The position numbers and the translations under genes are program-made. Source: Bufo bufo (Eukaryota > Chordata > Amphibia > Anura > Bufonidae). From it: DNA of 64,000 nt. Location of the stretch: assembly GCF_905171765.1 (NCBI RefSeq), contig NC_053397.1, positions 3,800,946-3,864,945 of the forward strand, written 5' to 3'. The notes under the pieces are model-generated. The model did not search any database, was not told the origin of the DNA, and was given only the letters and a program-made list of their open reading frames with translations. Below are positions 33,601-46,659 of the stretch, in pieces; within the stretch, counting starts at the first letter, position 1; each line of letters starts with the position of its first letter.

Positions 33601-36600
33601 TCTGTGGGGGGTACGGCTTATAGCGTCCTATGGACGGATCCTTCCATCTCCTCTGTGGAGGGTACGGCTTATAGCGTCCTATGGACGGATCCTTCCATCT
33701 CTTCTGTGGAGGGTACGGCTTATAGCGTCCTATGGACGGATCCTTCCATCTCCTCTGTGGGGGGTACGGCTTATAGCGTCCTATGGACGGATCCTTCCAT
33801 CTCCTCTGTGGGGGGTACGGCTTATAGCGTCCTATGGACGGATCCTTTCGTCTCCTCTGTGGGGGGTACGGCTTATAGCGTCCTATGGACGGATCCTTCC
33901 ATCTCCTCTGTGGGGGGTACGGCTTATAGCGTCCTATGGACGGATCCTTTCATCTCCTCTGTGGGGGGTACGGCTTATAGCGTCCTATGGACGGATCCTT
34001 CCATCTCCTCTGTGGGGTGTACGGCTTATAGCGTCCTATGGACGGATCCTTCCATCTCCTCTGTGGGGGGGTACGGCTTATAGCGTCCTATGGACGGATC
34101 CTTCCATCTCCTCTGTGGAGGGTACGGCTTATAGCGTCCTATGGACAGTTCCATCCATCTCCTCTGTGGGGGGGTACGGCTTATAGCGTCCTATGGACGG
34201 ATCCTTCCATCTCCTCTGTGGGGGGTACGGCTTATAGCATCCTATGGACGGATCCTTCCATCTCCTCTGTGGAGGGTACGGCTTATAGCGTCCTATGGAC
34301 GGATCCTTCCATCTCCTCTGTGGAGGGTACGGCTTATAGCGTCCTATGGACGGATCCTTCCATCTCCTCTGTGGAGGGTACGGCTTATAGCGTCCTATGG
34401 TCGGATCCTTCCATCTCCTCTGCGGAGGGTACGGCTTATAGCGTCCTATGGACGGATCCTTCCATCTCCTCTGTGGAGGGTACGGCTTATAGCGTCCTAT
34501 GGACGGATCCTTCCATCTCCTCTGTGGGGGGTACGGCGTATAGCGTCCTATGGACGGATCCTTCCATCTCCTCTGTGGAGGGTACGGCTTATAGCGTCCT
34601 ATGGTCGGATCCTTCCATCTCCTCTGTGGAGGGTACGGCTTATAGCGTCCTATTTAAGGATCCTTCCATCTTCTCTGTGGGGGGGTACGGCTTATAGCGT
34701 CCTATAGACAGATCCTTCTATCTCCTCTGTGGGGGGTACGGCTTATAGCGTCCTATGGACGGATCCTTCCGTCTCCTCTGTGGGGGGTACGGCTTATAGC
34801 GTCCTATGGACGGATCCTTCCATCTTCTCTGTGGGGGGTACGGCTTATAGCGTCCTATGGACGGATCCTTCCATCTCCTCTGTGAGGGGTACGGCTTATA
34901 GCGTCCTATGGACGGATCCTTCCATCTCCTCTGTGGAGGGTACGGCTTATAGCGTCCTATTTAAGGATCCTTCCATCTCCTCTGTGGGGGGGTACGGCTT
35001 ATAGCGTCCTATAGACAGATCCTTCCATCTCCTCTGTGGGGGGTACGGCTTATAGCGTCCTATGGACGGATCCTTCCGTCTCCTCTGTGGGGGGTACGGC
35101 TTATAGCGTCCTATGGACGGATCCTTCCATCTTCTCTGTGGGGGGTACGGCTTATAGCGTCCTATGGACGGATCCTTCCATCTCCTCTGTGAGGGGTACG
35201 GCTTATAGCGTCCTATGGACGGATCCTTCCATCTCCTCTGTGGGGGGTACGGCTTATAGCGTCCTATGGACGGATCATTCATCTCCTCTGTGGAGGGTAC
35301 GGCTTATAGCGTCCTATGGACAGATCCTTCCATCTCCTCTGTGGGGGGTACGGCTTATAGCGTCCTATGGACGGATCCTTCCATCTCCTCTGTGGGGGGT
35401 ACGGCTTATAGCGTCCTATGGACGGATCCTTCCATCTCCTCTGTGGGGGGTACGGCTTATAGTGTCCTATGGGCGTATCCTTCCATCTCCTCTGTGGGGG
35501 GTACAGCTTATAGCGTCCTATGGACGGATCCTTACATCTCCTCTGTGGGGGGTACGGCTTATAGCGTCCTATGGACGGATCCTTCCATCTCCTCTGTGGA
35601 GGGTACGGCTTATAGCATCCTATGGACGGATCCTTCCATCTCCTCTGTGGGGGGTACGGCTTATAGCGTCCTATGGACGGATCCTTCCATCTCCTCTGTG
35701 GGGGGGTACGGCTTATAGTGTCCTATGGACGGATCCTTCCGTCTCCTCTGTGGGGGGTACGGCTTATAGTGTCCTATGGGCGTATCCTTCCATCTCCTCT
35801 GTGGGGGGTACAGCTTATAGCGTCCTATGGACGGATCCTTACATCTCCTCTGTGGGGGGTACGGCTTATAGCGTCCTATGGACGGATCCTTCCATCTCCT
35901 CTGTGGAGGGTACGGCTTATAGCATCCTATGGACGGATCCTTCCATCTCCTCTGTGGGGGGTACGGCTTATAGCGTCCTATGGACGGATCCTTCCATCTC
36001 CTCTGTGGGGGGGTACGGCTTATAGTGTCCTATGGACGGATCCTTCCGTCTCCTCTGTGGGGGGTACGGCTTATAGTGTCCTATGGGCAGATCCTTCCAT
36101 CTCCTCTGTGGGGGAACGGCTTATAGCGTCCTATGGACGGATCCTTCCATCTCCTCTGTGGGGGAACGGCTTATAGCGTCCTATGGACAGATCCTTTCGT
36201 CTCCTCTGTGGAGGGTACGGCTTATAGCGTCCAATGGACGGATCCTTCCGTCTCCTCTGTGGGGGGTGCGGCTTATAGCGTCCTATGGACGGATTCTTCC
36301 ATCTCCTCTGTGGAGGGTACGGCTTATAGCATCCTATGGACGGATCCTTCCATCTCCTCTGTGGGGGGTACGGCTTATAGCGTCATATGGACAGATCCTT
36401 CCATCTCCTCTGTGGGGGGTGCGGCTTATAGCGTCCTATGGACGGATTCTTCCATCTCCTCTTTGGGGGGTACGGCTTATAGTGTCCTATGGACGGATCC
36501 TTCCATCTCCTCTTTGGGGGGTACGGCTTATAGTGTCCTATGGACGGATCCTTCCATCTCCCCTGTGGGGGGTACGGCTTATAGCGTCCTATGGTCGGAT

Positions 36601-39600
36601 CCCTCCATCTCCTCTGTGGGGGGTACGGCTTATAGCGTCCTATGGACGGGTCCTTTCATCTCCTCTGTGGAGGGTACGGCTTATAGCGTCCTATGGACGG
36701 ATCCTTCCATCTCCTCTGTGGGGGGTACGGCTTATAGCGTCCTATGGTCGGGTCCTTTCAACTCCTCTGTGGAGGGTACGGCTTATAGCGTCCTATGGAC
36801 GGATTCTTCCATCTCCTCTGTGGAGGGTACGGCTTATAGCGTCCTATGGACGGATCCTTCCATCTACTCTTTGGGGGGTACGGCTTATAGTGTCCTATGG
36901 ACGGATCCTTCCATCTCCCCTGTGGGGGGTACGGCTTATAGCGTCCTATGGTCGGATCCCTCCATCTCCTCTGTGGGGGGTACGGCTTATAGCGTCCTAT
37001 GGACGGGTCCTTTCATCTCCTCTGTGGAGGGTACGGCTTATAGCGTCCTATGGACGGATCCTTCCATCTCCTCTGTGGGGGGTACGGCTTATTGCGTCCT
37101 ATGGTCGGGTCCTTTCATCTCCTCTGTGGGGGGTACGGCTTATAGCGTCCTATGGTCGGATCCTTCCATCTTCTCTGTGGAGGGTACGGCTTATAGCGTC
37201 CTATGGACGGATCCTTCCATCTCCTCTGTGGAGGGTACGGCTTATAGCGTCCTATGGACGGATCCTTCCATCTCCTCTGTGGGGGGTACGGCTTATAGCG
37301 TCCTATGTATGGATCCTTCCATCTCCTCTGTGGAGGGTACGGCTTATAGTGTCCTATGGACGGATCCTTCCATCTCCTCTGTGGAGGGTACGGCTTATAG
37401 CGTCCTATGGACGGATCCTTCCATCTCCTCTGTGGAGGGTACGGCTTATAGCGTCCTATGGTCGGGTCCTTTCATCTCCTCTGTGGAGGGTACGGCTTAT
37501 AGTGTCCTATGGACGGATCCTTCCATCTCCTCTGTGGGGGGTACGGCTTATAGTGTCCTATGGACGGATCCTTCCATCTCCTCTGTGGGGGGTACGGCTT
37601 ATAGCGTCCTATGGTAGGATCCCTCCATCTCCTCTGTGGAGGGTACGGCTTATAGCGTCCTATGGTCGGGTCCCTTCATCTCCTCTGTGGGGGGTACGGC
37701 TTATAGCGTCCTATGGACGGATCCTTCCATCTCCTCTGTGGAGGGTACGGCTTATAGCGTCCTATGGACGGATCCTTCCATCTCCTCTGTGGGGGGGTAC
37801 GGCTTATAGCGTCCTATAGACGGATCCTTCCATCTCCTCTGTGGAGGGTACGGCTTATAGCGTCCTATGGACGGATCCTTCCATCTCCTCTGTGGGGGGT
37901 ACGGCTTATAGCGTCCTATGGACGGATCCTTCCATCTCCTCTGTGGGGGGTACGGCTTATAGCGTCCTATGGTCGGATCCTTCCATCTTCTCTGTGGAGG
38001 GTACGGCTTATAGCGTCCTATGGACGGATCCTTCCGTCTCCTCTGTGGAGGGTACGGCTTATAGCGTCCAATGGACGGATCCTTCCGTCTCCTCTGTGGG
38101 GGGTGCGGCTTATAGCGTCCTATGGACGGATTCTTCCATCTCCTCTGTGGAGGGTACGGCTTATAGCATCCTATGGACGGATCCTTCCATCTCCTCTGTG
38201 GGGGGTACGGCTTATAGCGTCCTATGGACGGATCCTTCCATCTCCTCTGTGGGGGGTGCGGCTTATAGCGTCCTATGGACGGATTCTTCCATCTCCTCTG
38301 TGGAGGTTACGGCTTATAGCGTCCTATGGACGGATCCTTCCATCTCCTCTGTGGGGGGTACGGCTTATAGCGTCCTATGGACGGATCCTTCCATCTCCTC
38401 TGTGGGGGGTACGGCTTATAGCGTCCTATGGTCGGATCCTTCCATCTTCTCTGTGGAGGGTACGGCTTATAGCGTCCTATGGACGGATCCTTCCATCTCC
38501 TCTGTGGAGGGTACGGCTTATAGCGTCCTATGGACGGATCCTTCCATCTCCTCTGTGGGGGGTACGGCTTATAGCGTCCTATGTATGGATCCTTCCATCT
38601 CCTCTGTGGAGGGTACGGCTTATAGTGTCCTATGGACGGATCCTTCCATCTCCTCTGTGGAGGGTACGGCTTATAGCGTCCTATGGACGGATCCTTCCAT
38701 CTCCTCTGTGGAGGGTACGGCTTATAGCGTCCTATGGACGGATCCTTCCATCTCCTCTGTGGAGGGTACGGCTTATAGCGTCCTATGGACGGATCCTTCC
38801 ATCTCCTCTTTGGGGGGTACGCTTATAGTGTCCTATGGACGGATCCTTCCATCTCCTCTGTGGAGGGTACGGCTTATAGCGTCCTATGGTAGGATCCTTC
38901 CATCTCCTCTGTGGAGGGTACGGCTTATAGCGTCCTATGGTCGGGTCCTTTCATCTCCTCTGTGGAGGGTACGGCTTATAGCGTCCTATGGACGGATCCT
39001 TCCATCTCCTCTGTGGGGGGTACAGCTTATAGCGTCCTATGGACGGATCCTTCCATCTCCTCTGTGGGGGGTACGGCTTATAGCGTCCTATGGTCGGATC
39101 CTTCCATCTTCTCTGTGGAGGGTACGGCTTATAGCGTCCTATGGACGGATCCTTCCCTCTCCTCTGTGGAGGGTACGGCTTATAGCGTCCAATGGACGGA
39201 TCCTTCCGTCTCCTCTGTGGGGGGTGCGGCTTATAGCGTCCTATGGACTGATTCTTCCATCTCCTCGGTGGAGGGTACGGCTTATAGCATCCTATGGACG
39301 GATCCTTCCATCTCCTCTGTGGGGGGTACGGCTTATAGCGTCCTATGGACGGATCCTTCCATCTCCTCTGTGGGGGGTGCGGCTTATAGCGTCCTATGGA
39401 CGGATTCTTCCATCTCCTCTGTGAAGGGTACGGCTTATAGCGTCCTATGGACGGATCCTTCCATCTCCTCTTTGGGGGGTACGGCTTATAGTGTCCTATG
39501 GACGGATCCTTCCATCTCCCCTGTGGGGGGTACGGCTTATAGCGTCCTATGGTCGGATCCCTCCATCTCCTCTGTGGAGGGTACGGCTTATAGCGTCCTA

Positions 39601-42600
39601 TGGTCGGGTCCTTTCATCTCCTCTGTGGAGGGTACGGCTTATAGCGTCCTATGGACGGATCCTTCTATCTCCTCTGTGGGGGGTACGGCTTATAGCGTCC
39701 TATGGACGGATCCTTCCATCTCCTCTGTGGGGGGTACGGCTTATAGCGTCCTATGGTCGGATCCTTCCATCTTCTCTGTGGAGGGTACGGCTTATAGCGT
39801 CCTATGGACGGATCCTTCCATCTCCTCTGTGGAGGGTACGGCTTATAGCGTCCTATGGACGGATCCTTCCATCTCCTCTGTGGGGGGTACGGCTTATAGC
39901 GTCCTATGTATGGATCCTTCCATCTCCTCTGTGGAGGGTACGGCTTATAGCGTCCTATGGACGGATCCTTCCATCTCCTCTGTGGGGGGTACGGCTTATA
40001 GCGTCCTATGGACGGATCCTTCCATCTCCTCTGTGGAGGGTACGGCTTATAGCGTCCTATGGACAGATCCTTCCATCTCCTCTGTGGGGGGTACGGCTTA
40101 TAGCGTCCTATGGACGGATCCTTCCATCTCCTCTGTGGAGGGTACGGCTTATAGCGTCCTATGGACGGATCCTTCCATCTCCTCTGTGGAGGGTACGGCT
40201 TATAGCGTCCTATGGACGGATCCTTCCATCTCCTCTTTGGGGGGTACGGCTTATAGCGTCCTATGGACGGATCCTTCCATCTCCCCTGTGGGGGGTACGG
40301 CTTATAGCGTCCTATGGTAGGATCCCTTCATCTCCTCTGTGGAGGGTACGGCTTATAGCGTCCTATGGACGGATCCTTCCATCTCCTCTGTGGGGGGTAC
40401 GGCTTATAGCGTCCTATGGACAGATCCTTTCGTCTCCTCTGTGGAGGGTACGGCTTATAGCGTCCAATGGACGGATCCTTCCGTCTCCTCTGTGGGGGGT
40501 GCGGCTTATAGCGTCCTATGGACGGATTCTTCCATCTCCTCTGTGGAGGGTACGGCTTAGAGCGTCCTATGGTCGGATCCCTCCATCTCCTCTGTGGGGG
40601 GTACGGCTTAGAGCGTCCTATGTACGGATCCTTCCATCTCCTCTGTGGAGGGTACGGCTTATAGCGTCCTATGGTCGGGTCCTTTCATCTCCTCTGTGGA
40701 GGGTACGGCTTATAGCGTCCTATGGACGGGTCCTTTCATCTCCTCTGTGGAGGGTACGGCTTATAGCGTCCTATGGACGGATCCTTCCATCTCCTCTGTG
40801 GGGGGTACGGCTTATAGCGTCCTATGGTCGGGTCCTTTCATCTCCTCTGTGGAGGGTACGGCTTATAGCGTCCTATGGACGGATCCTTCCATCTCCTCTG
40901 TGGAGGGTACGGCTTATAGCGTCCTATGGACGGATCCTTCCATCTCCTCTTTGGGGGGTACGGCTTATAGTGTCCTATGGACGGATCCTTCCATCTCCCC
41001 TGTGGGGGGTACGGCTTATAGCGTCCTATGGTCGGATCCCTCCATCTCCTCTGTGGGGGGTACGGCTTATAGCGTCCTATGGACGGGTCCTTTCATCTCC
41101 TCTGTGGAGGGTACGGCTTATAGCGTCCTATGGACGGATCCTTCCATCTCCTCTGTGGGGGGTACGGCTTATAGCGTCCTATGGTCGGGTCCTTTCATCT
41201 CCTCTGTGGGGGGTACGGCTTATAGCGTCCTATGGTCGGATCCTTCCATCTTCTCTGTGGAGGGTACGGCTTATAGCGTCCTATGGACGGATCCTTCCAT
41301 CTCCTCTGTGGAGGGTACGGCTTATAGCGTCCTATGGACGGATCCTTCCATCTCCTCTGTGGGGGGTACGGCTTATAGCGTCCTATGTATGGATCCTTCC
41401 ATCTCCTCTGTGGAGGGTACGGCTTATAGTGTCCTATGGACGGATCCTTCCATCTCCTCTGTGGAGGGTACGGCTTATAGCGTCCTATGGACGGATCCTT
41501 CCATCTCCTCTGTGGGGGGGTACGGCTTATAGCGTCCTATGGACGGATCCTTCCATCTCCTCTGTGGAGGGTACGGCTTATAGCGTCCTATGGACGGATC
41601 CTTCCATCTCCTCTGTGGAGGGTACGGCTTATAGCGTCCTATGGTCGGGTCCTTTCATCTCCTCTGTGGAGGGTACGGCTTATAGTGTCCTATGGACGGA
41701 TCCTTCCATCTCCTCTGTGGGGGGTACGGCTTATAGTGTCCTATGGACGGATCCTTCCATCTCCTCTGTGGGGGGTACGGCTTATAGCGTCCTATGGTAG
41801 GATCCCTCCATCTCCTCTGTGGAGGGTACGGCTTATAGCGTCCTATGGTCGGGTCCCTTCATCTCCTCTGTGGGGGGTACGGCTTATAGCGTCCTATAGA
41901 CGGATCCTTCCATCTCCTCTGTGGAGGGTACGGCTTATAGCGTCCTATGGACGGATCCTTCCATCTCCTCTGTGGGGGGTACGGCTTATAGCGTCCTATG
42001 GACGGATCCTTCCATCTCCTCTGTGGGGGGTACGGCTTATAGCGTCCTATGATCGGATCCTTCCATCTTCTCTGTGGAGGGTACGGCTTATAGTGTCCTA
42101 TGGACGGATCCTTCCATCTCCTCTGTGGGGGGTACGGCTTATAGTGTCCTATGGACGGATCCTTCCATCTCCTCTGTGGGGGGTACGGCTTATAGTGTCC
42201 TATGGACGGATCCTTCCATCTCCTCTGTGGGGGGTACGGCTTATAGCGTCCTATGGTAGGATCCCTCCATCTCCTCTGTGGAGGGTACGGCTTATAGCGT
42301 CCTATGGTCGGGTCCCTTCATCTCCTCTGTGGGGGGTACGGCTTATAGCGTCCTATAGACGGATCCTTCCATCTCCTCTGTGGAGGGTACGGCTTATAGC
42401 GTCCTATGGACGGATCCTTCCATCTCCTCTGTGGGGGGTACGGCTTATAGCGTCCTATGGACGGATCCTTCCATCTCCTCTGTGGGGGGTACGGCTTATA
42501 GCGTCCTATGATCGGATCCTTCCATCTTCTCTGTGGAGGGTACGGCTTATAGCGTCCTATGGACGGATCCTTCCGTCTCCTCTGTGGAGGGTACGGCTTA

Positions 42601-45600
42601 TAGCGTCCAATGGACGGATCCTTCCGTCTCCTCTGTGGGGGGTGCGGCTTATAGCGTCCTATGGACGGATTCTTCCATCTCCTCTGTGGAGGGTACGGCT
42701 TATAGCATCCTATGGACGGATCCTTCCATCTCCTCTGTGGGGGGTACGGCTTATAGCGTCCTATGGACGGATCCTTCCATCTCCTCTGTGGGGGGTGCGG
42801 CTTATAGCGTCCTATGGACGGATTCTTCCATCTCCTCTGTGGAGGTTACGGCTTATAGCGTCCTATGGACGGATCCTTCCATCTCCTCTTTGGGGGGTAC
42901 GGCTTATAGCGTCCTATGGACGGATCCTTCCATCTCCTCTGTGGGGGGTGCGGCTTATAGCGTCCTATGGACGGATTCTTCCATCTCCTCTGTGGAGGTT
43001 ACGGCTTATAGCGTCCTATGGACGGATCCTTCCATCTCCTCTGTGGGGGGTACGGCTTATAGCGTCCTATGGACGGATCCTTCCATCTCCTCTGTGGAGG
43101 GTACGGCTTATAGCGTCCTATGGACGGATCCTTCCATCTCCTCTGTGGAGGGTACGGCTTATAGCGTCCTATGGACGGATCCTTCCATCTCCTCTTTGGG
43201 GGGTACGGCTTATAGTGTCCTATGGACGGATCCTTCCATCTCCTCTGTGGAGGGTACGGCTTATAGCGTCCTATGTATGGATCCTTCCATCTCCTCTGTG
43301 GAGGGTACGGCTTATAGTGTCCTATGGACGGATCCTTCCATCTCCTCTGTGGAGGGTACGGCTTATAGCGTCCTATGGACGGATCCTTCCATCTCCTCTG
43401 TGGAGGGTACGGCTTATAGCGTCCTATGGACGGATCCTTCCATCTCCTCTGTGGAGGGTACGGCATATAGCGTCCTATGGACGGATCCTTCCATCTCCTC
43501 TTTGGGGGGTACGGCTTATAGTGTCCTATGGACGGATCCTTCCATCTCCTCTGTGGAGGGTACGGCTTATAGCGTCCTATGGTCGGGTCCTTTCATCTCC
43601 TCTGTGGAGGGTACGGCTTATAGCGTCCTATGGATGGATCCTTCCATCTCCTCTGTGGGGGGTACAGCTTATAGCGTCCTATGGACGGATCCTTCCATCT
43701 CCTCTGTGGGGGGTACGGCTTATAGCGTCCTATGGTCGGATCCTTCCATCTTCTCTGTGGAGGGTACGGCTTATAGCGTCCTATGGACGGATCCTTCCGT
43801 CTCCTCTGTGGAGGGTACGGCTTATAGCGTCCTATGGACGGATCCTTCCATCTCCTCTGTGGGGGGTACGGCTTATAGCGTCCAATGGACGGATCCTTCC
43901 GTCTCCTCTGTGGGGGGTGCGGCTTATAGCGTCCTATGGACTGATTCTTCCATCTCCTCGGTGGAGGGTACGGCTTATAGCATCCTATGGACGGATCCTT
44001 CCATCTCCTCTGTGGGGGGTACGGCTTATAGCGTCCTATGGACGGATCCTTCCATCTCCTCTGTGGGGGGTGCGGCTTATAGCGTCCTATGGACGGATTC
44101 TTCCATCTCCTCTGTGGAGGGTACGGCTTATAGCGTCCTATGGACGGATCCTTCCATCTCCTCTTTGGGGGGTACGGCTTATAGTGTCCTATGGACGGAT
44201 CCTTCCATCTCCCCTGTGGGGGGTACGGCTTATAGCGTCCTATGGTCGGATCCCTCCATCTCCTCTGTGGAGGGTACGGCTTATAGCGTCCTATGGTCGG
44301 GTCCTTTCATCTCCTCTGTGGAGGGTACGGCTTATAGCGTCCTATGGACGGATCCTTCCATCTCCTCTGTGGGGGGTACGGCTTATAGCGTCCTATGGTC
44401 GGATCCTTCCATCTTCTCTGTGGAGGGTACGGCTTATAGCGTCCTATGGACGGATCCTTCCATCTCCTCTGTGGAGGGTACGGCTTATAGCGTCCTATGG
44501 ACGGATCCTTCCATCTCCTCTGTGGAGGGTACGGCTTATAGCGTCCTATGGACGGATCCTTCCATCTCCTCTGTGGGGGGTACGGCTTATAGCGTCCTAT
44601 GTATGGATCCTTCCATCTCCTCTGTGGAGGGTACGGCTTATAGCGTCCTATGGACGGATCCTTCCATCTCCTCTGTGGGGGGTACGGCTTATAGCGTCCT
44701 ATGGACGGATCCTTCCATCTCCTCTGTGGAGGGTACGGCTTATAGCGTCCTATGGACAGATCCTTCCATCTCCTCTGTGGGGGGTACGGCTTATAGCGTC
44801 CTATGGACGGATCCTTCCATCTCCTCTGTGGAGGGTACGGCTTATAGCGTCCTATGGACGGATCCTTCCATCTCCTCTGTGGAGGGTACGGCTTATAGCG
44901 TCCTATGGACGGATCCTTCCATCTCCTCTTTGGGGGGTACGGCTTATAGCGTCCTATGGACGGATCCTTCCATCTCCCCTGTGGGGGGTACGGCTTATAG
45001 CGTCCTATGGTAGGATCCCTTCATCTCCTCTGTGGAGGGTACGGCTTATAGCGTCCTATGGTCGGGTCCTTTCATCTCCTCTGTGGAGGGTACGGCTTAT
45101 AGCGTCCTATGGACGGATCCTTCCATCTCCTCTGTGGGGGGTACGGCTTATAGCGTCCTATAGACGGATCCTTCCATCTCCTCTGTGGGGGGTACGGCTT
45201 ATAGCGTCCTATGGTCGGATCCTTCCATCTTCTCTGTGGAGGGTACGGCTTATAGCGTCCTATGGACGGATCCTTCCATCTCCTCTGTGGGGGGGTACGG
45301 CTTATAGTATCCTCTGGGTGTATCCTTCCATCTCCTCTGTGGGGGGTACGGCTTATAGCGTCCTATGGACGGATCCTTCCATCTCCTCTGTGGAGGGTAT
45401 GGCTTATAGTGTCCTATGGACGGATCCTTCCATCTCCTCTGTGGAGGGTACGGCTTATAGCGTCCTATGGACGGATCCTTCCATCTCCTCTGTGGAGGGT
45501 ACGGCTTATAGCGTCCTATGGACGGATCCTTCCATCTCCTCTGTGGAGGGTACGGCTTATAGCGTCCTATGGACGGATCCTTCCATCTCCTCTTTGGGGG

Positions 45601-46136
45601 GTACGGCTTATAGTGTCCTATGGACGGATCCTTCCATCTCCTCTGTGGAGGGTACGGCTTATAGCGTCCTATGGTCGGGTCCTTTCATCTCCTCTGTGGA
45701 GGGTACGGCTTATAGCGTCCAATGGACGGATCCTTCCGTCTCCTCTGTGGGGGGTGCGGCTTATAGCGTCCTATGGACTGATTCTTCCATCTCCTCTGTG
45801 GGGGGTACGGCTTATAGCGTCCTATGGACGGATCCTTCCGTCTCCTCTGTGGGGGGTACGGCTTATAGCGTCCTATGGACGGATCCTTCCATCTCCTCTG
45901 CGGAGGGTACGGCTTATAGCGTCCTATGGACAGATCCTTCGATCTCCTCTGTGGGGGGTACGGCTTATAGCGTCCTATGTACGGATCCTTCTATCTCCTC
46001 TGTGGAGGGTACGGCTTATAGCGTCCTATGGACGGATCCTTCCATCTCCTCTGTGGGGGGTACGGCTTATAGCGTCCTATGGACGGATCCTTCCATCTCC
46101 TCTGTGGGGGGGTACGGCTTATAGCGTCCTATGGTC
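24641..46136. repeat. 51-bp minisatellite array A, about 420 copies
   Basis: The unit is GGTACGGCTTATAGCGTCC, then TATGGACGGATCCTTCCATC, then TCCTCTGTGGAG. Almost every copy contains GGATCC. Variation is mainly single-base changes and the length of a G run (5 to 11) at the unit joint. Because 51 is a multiple of three, two plus-strand frames and one minus-strand frame stay open for hundreds of codons (up to 1545), with periodic peptides such as GVRLIASYGRILPSPLW. I regard these as non-coding: no start context, splice signals or codon constraint. The unit resembles the minus-strand Tc1 transposase segment missing between the two flanking Tc1 halves. Confidence 0.95.
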
Positions 46137-46650
46137 CTTCCATATCTTTCCATCTATAATGTGAATCTTTGAGCTCCTTCAGGGTTTTCTCTGGTGATTA
46201 ATGTCCTCCTTGCCTTCTCTTGTCAGGTTTGTAGCGGAGCCATATTCTTTCCATCTTATTATAATTGGTTGGTGCTCCATGATTTTTTTATAACTCAGCT
46301 ATTCTTCTCCACACTTGTCTGGATGTCTCCTTGGTCTTGGGGTTGCTAGCTCAGTAGTATTGCAGGTTCGGGGCCTTTCAGAAAAGGGGTATTCATACTG
46401 ACAGGTGATGTGACTCTCAGACTGTATACTGCAGGGGGCTAATTCAGCTAATTATGTGACTTCTGAAGGTAATTGGTTGGACCAGACAGTACTTAGGGGG
46501 TTTCATAGCACAGGGAGTGAATACATATGCACTCACATTTCCAATTGTATCTTTTCTTTTACTTTGGACTTTTTTTGGTTCATTAGATAAAATATAAAAA
46601 TCATTTTAATTCCAGGCTATGATGCAACGAAACAGGAAGCACAATGGGGG
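46137..46650 (-). mobile_element. Tc1/mariner-like element B, right half
   Basis: Continues the transposase gene after the array: GAGCTCCTTCAGGGTTTTC, TGATTAATGTCCTCCTTGCC, the CATATTCTTTCCATCTTATT block, TTTTTTATAACTCAGCT, CTTGGTCTTGGGGTTG, then the non-coding end with GGGAGTGAATACATATGCAC (46519-46538). The last is the inverted counterpart of the left-end word near 24075. It ends near the G run at 46646-46659. Together the halves form one element of about 1.15 kb plus the array. The coding part is far too decayed for activity. Confidence 0.75.
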
Positions 46651-46659
46651 GGGGGGGGG

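Noticed and set aside
41487..46124. 1545-codon open frame of 17-residue repeats (and many shorter ones over 24.6-46.1 kb)
   Set aside because: A 51-bp unit without a stop in a frame stays open indefinitely. Frames switch wherever the G run changes length, there is no start context or splice signal, and the sequence matches amplified Tc1 DNA.
24641..46136. CRISPR-like array
   Set aside because: Units are head-to-tail with no unique spacers, in a vertebrate context, and no cas genes are present.
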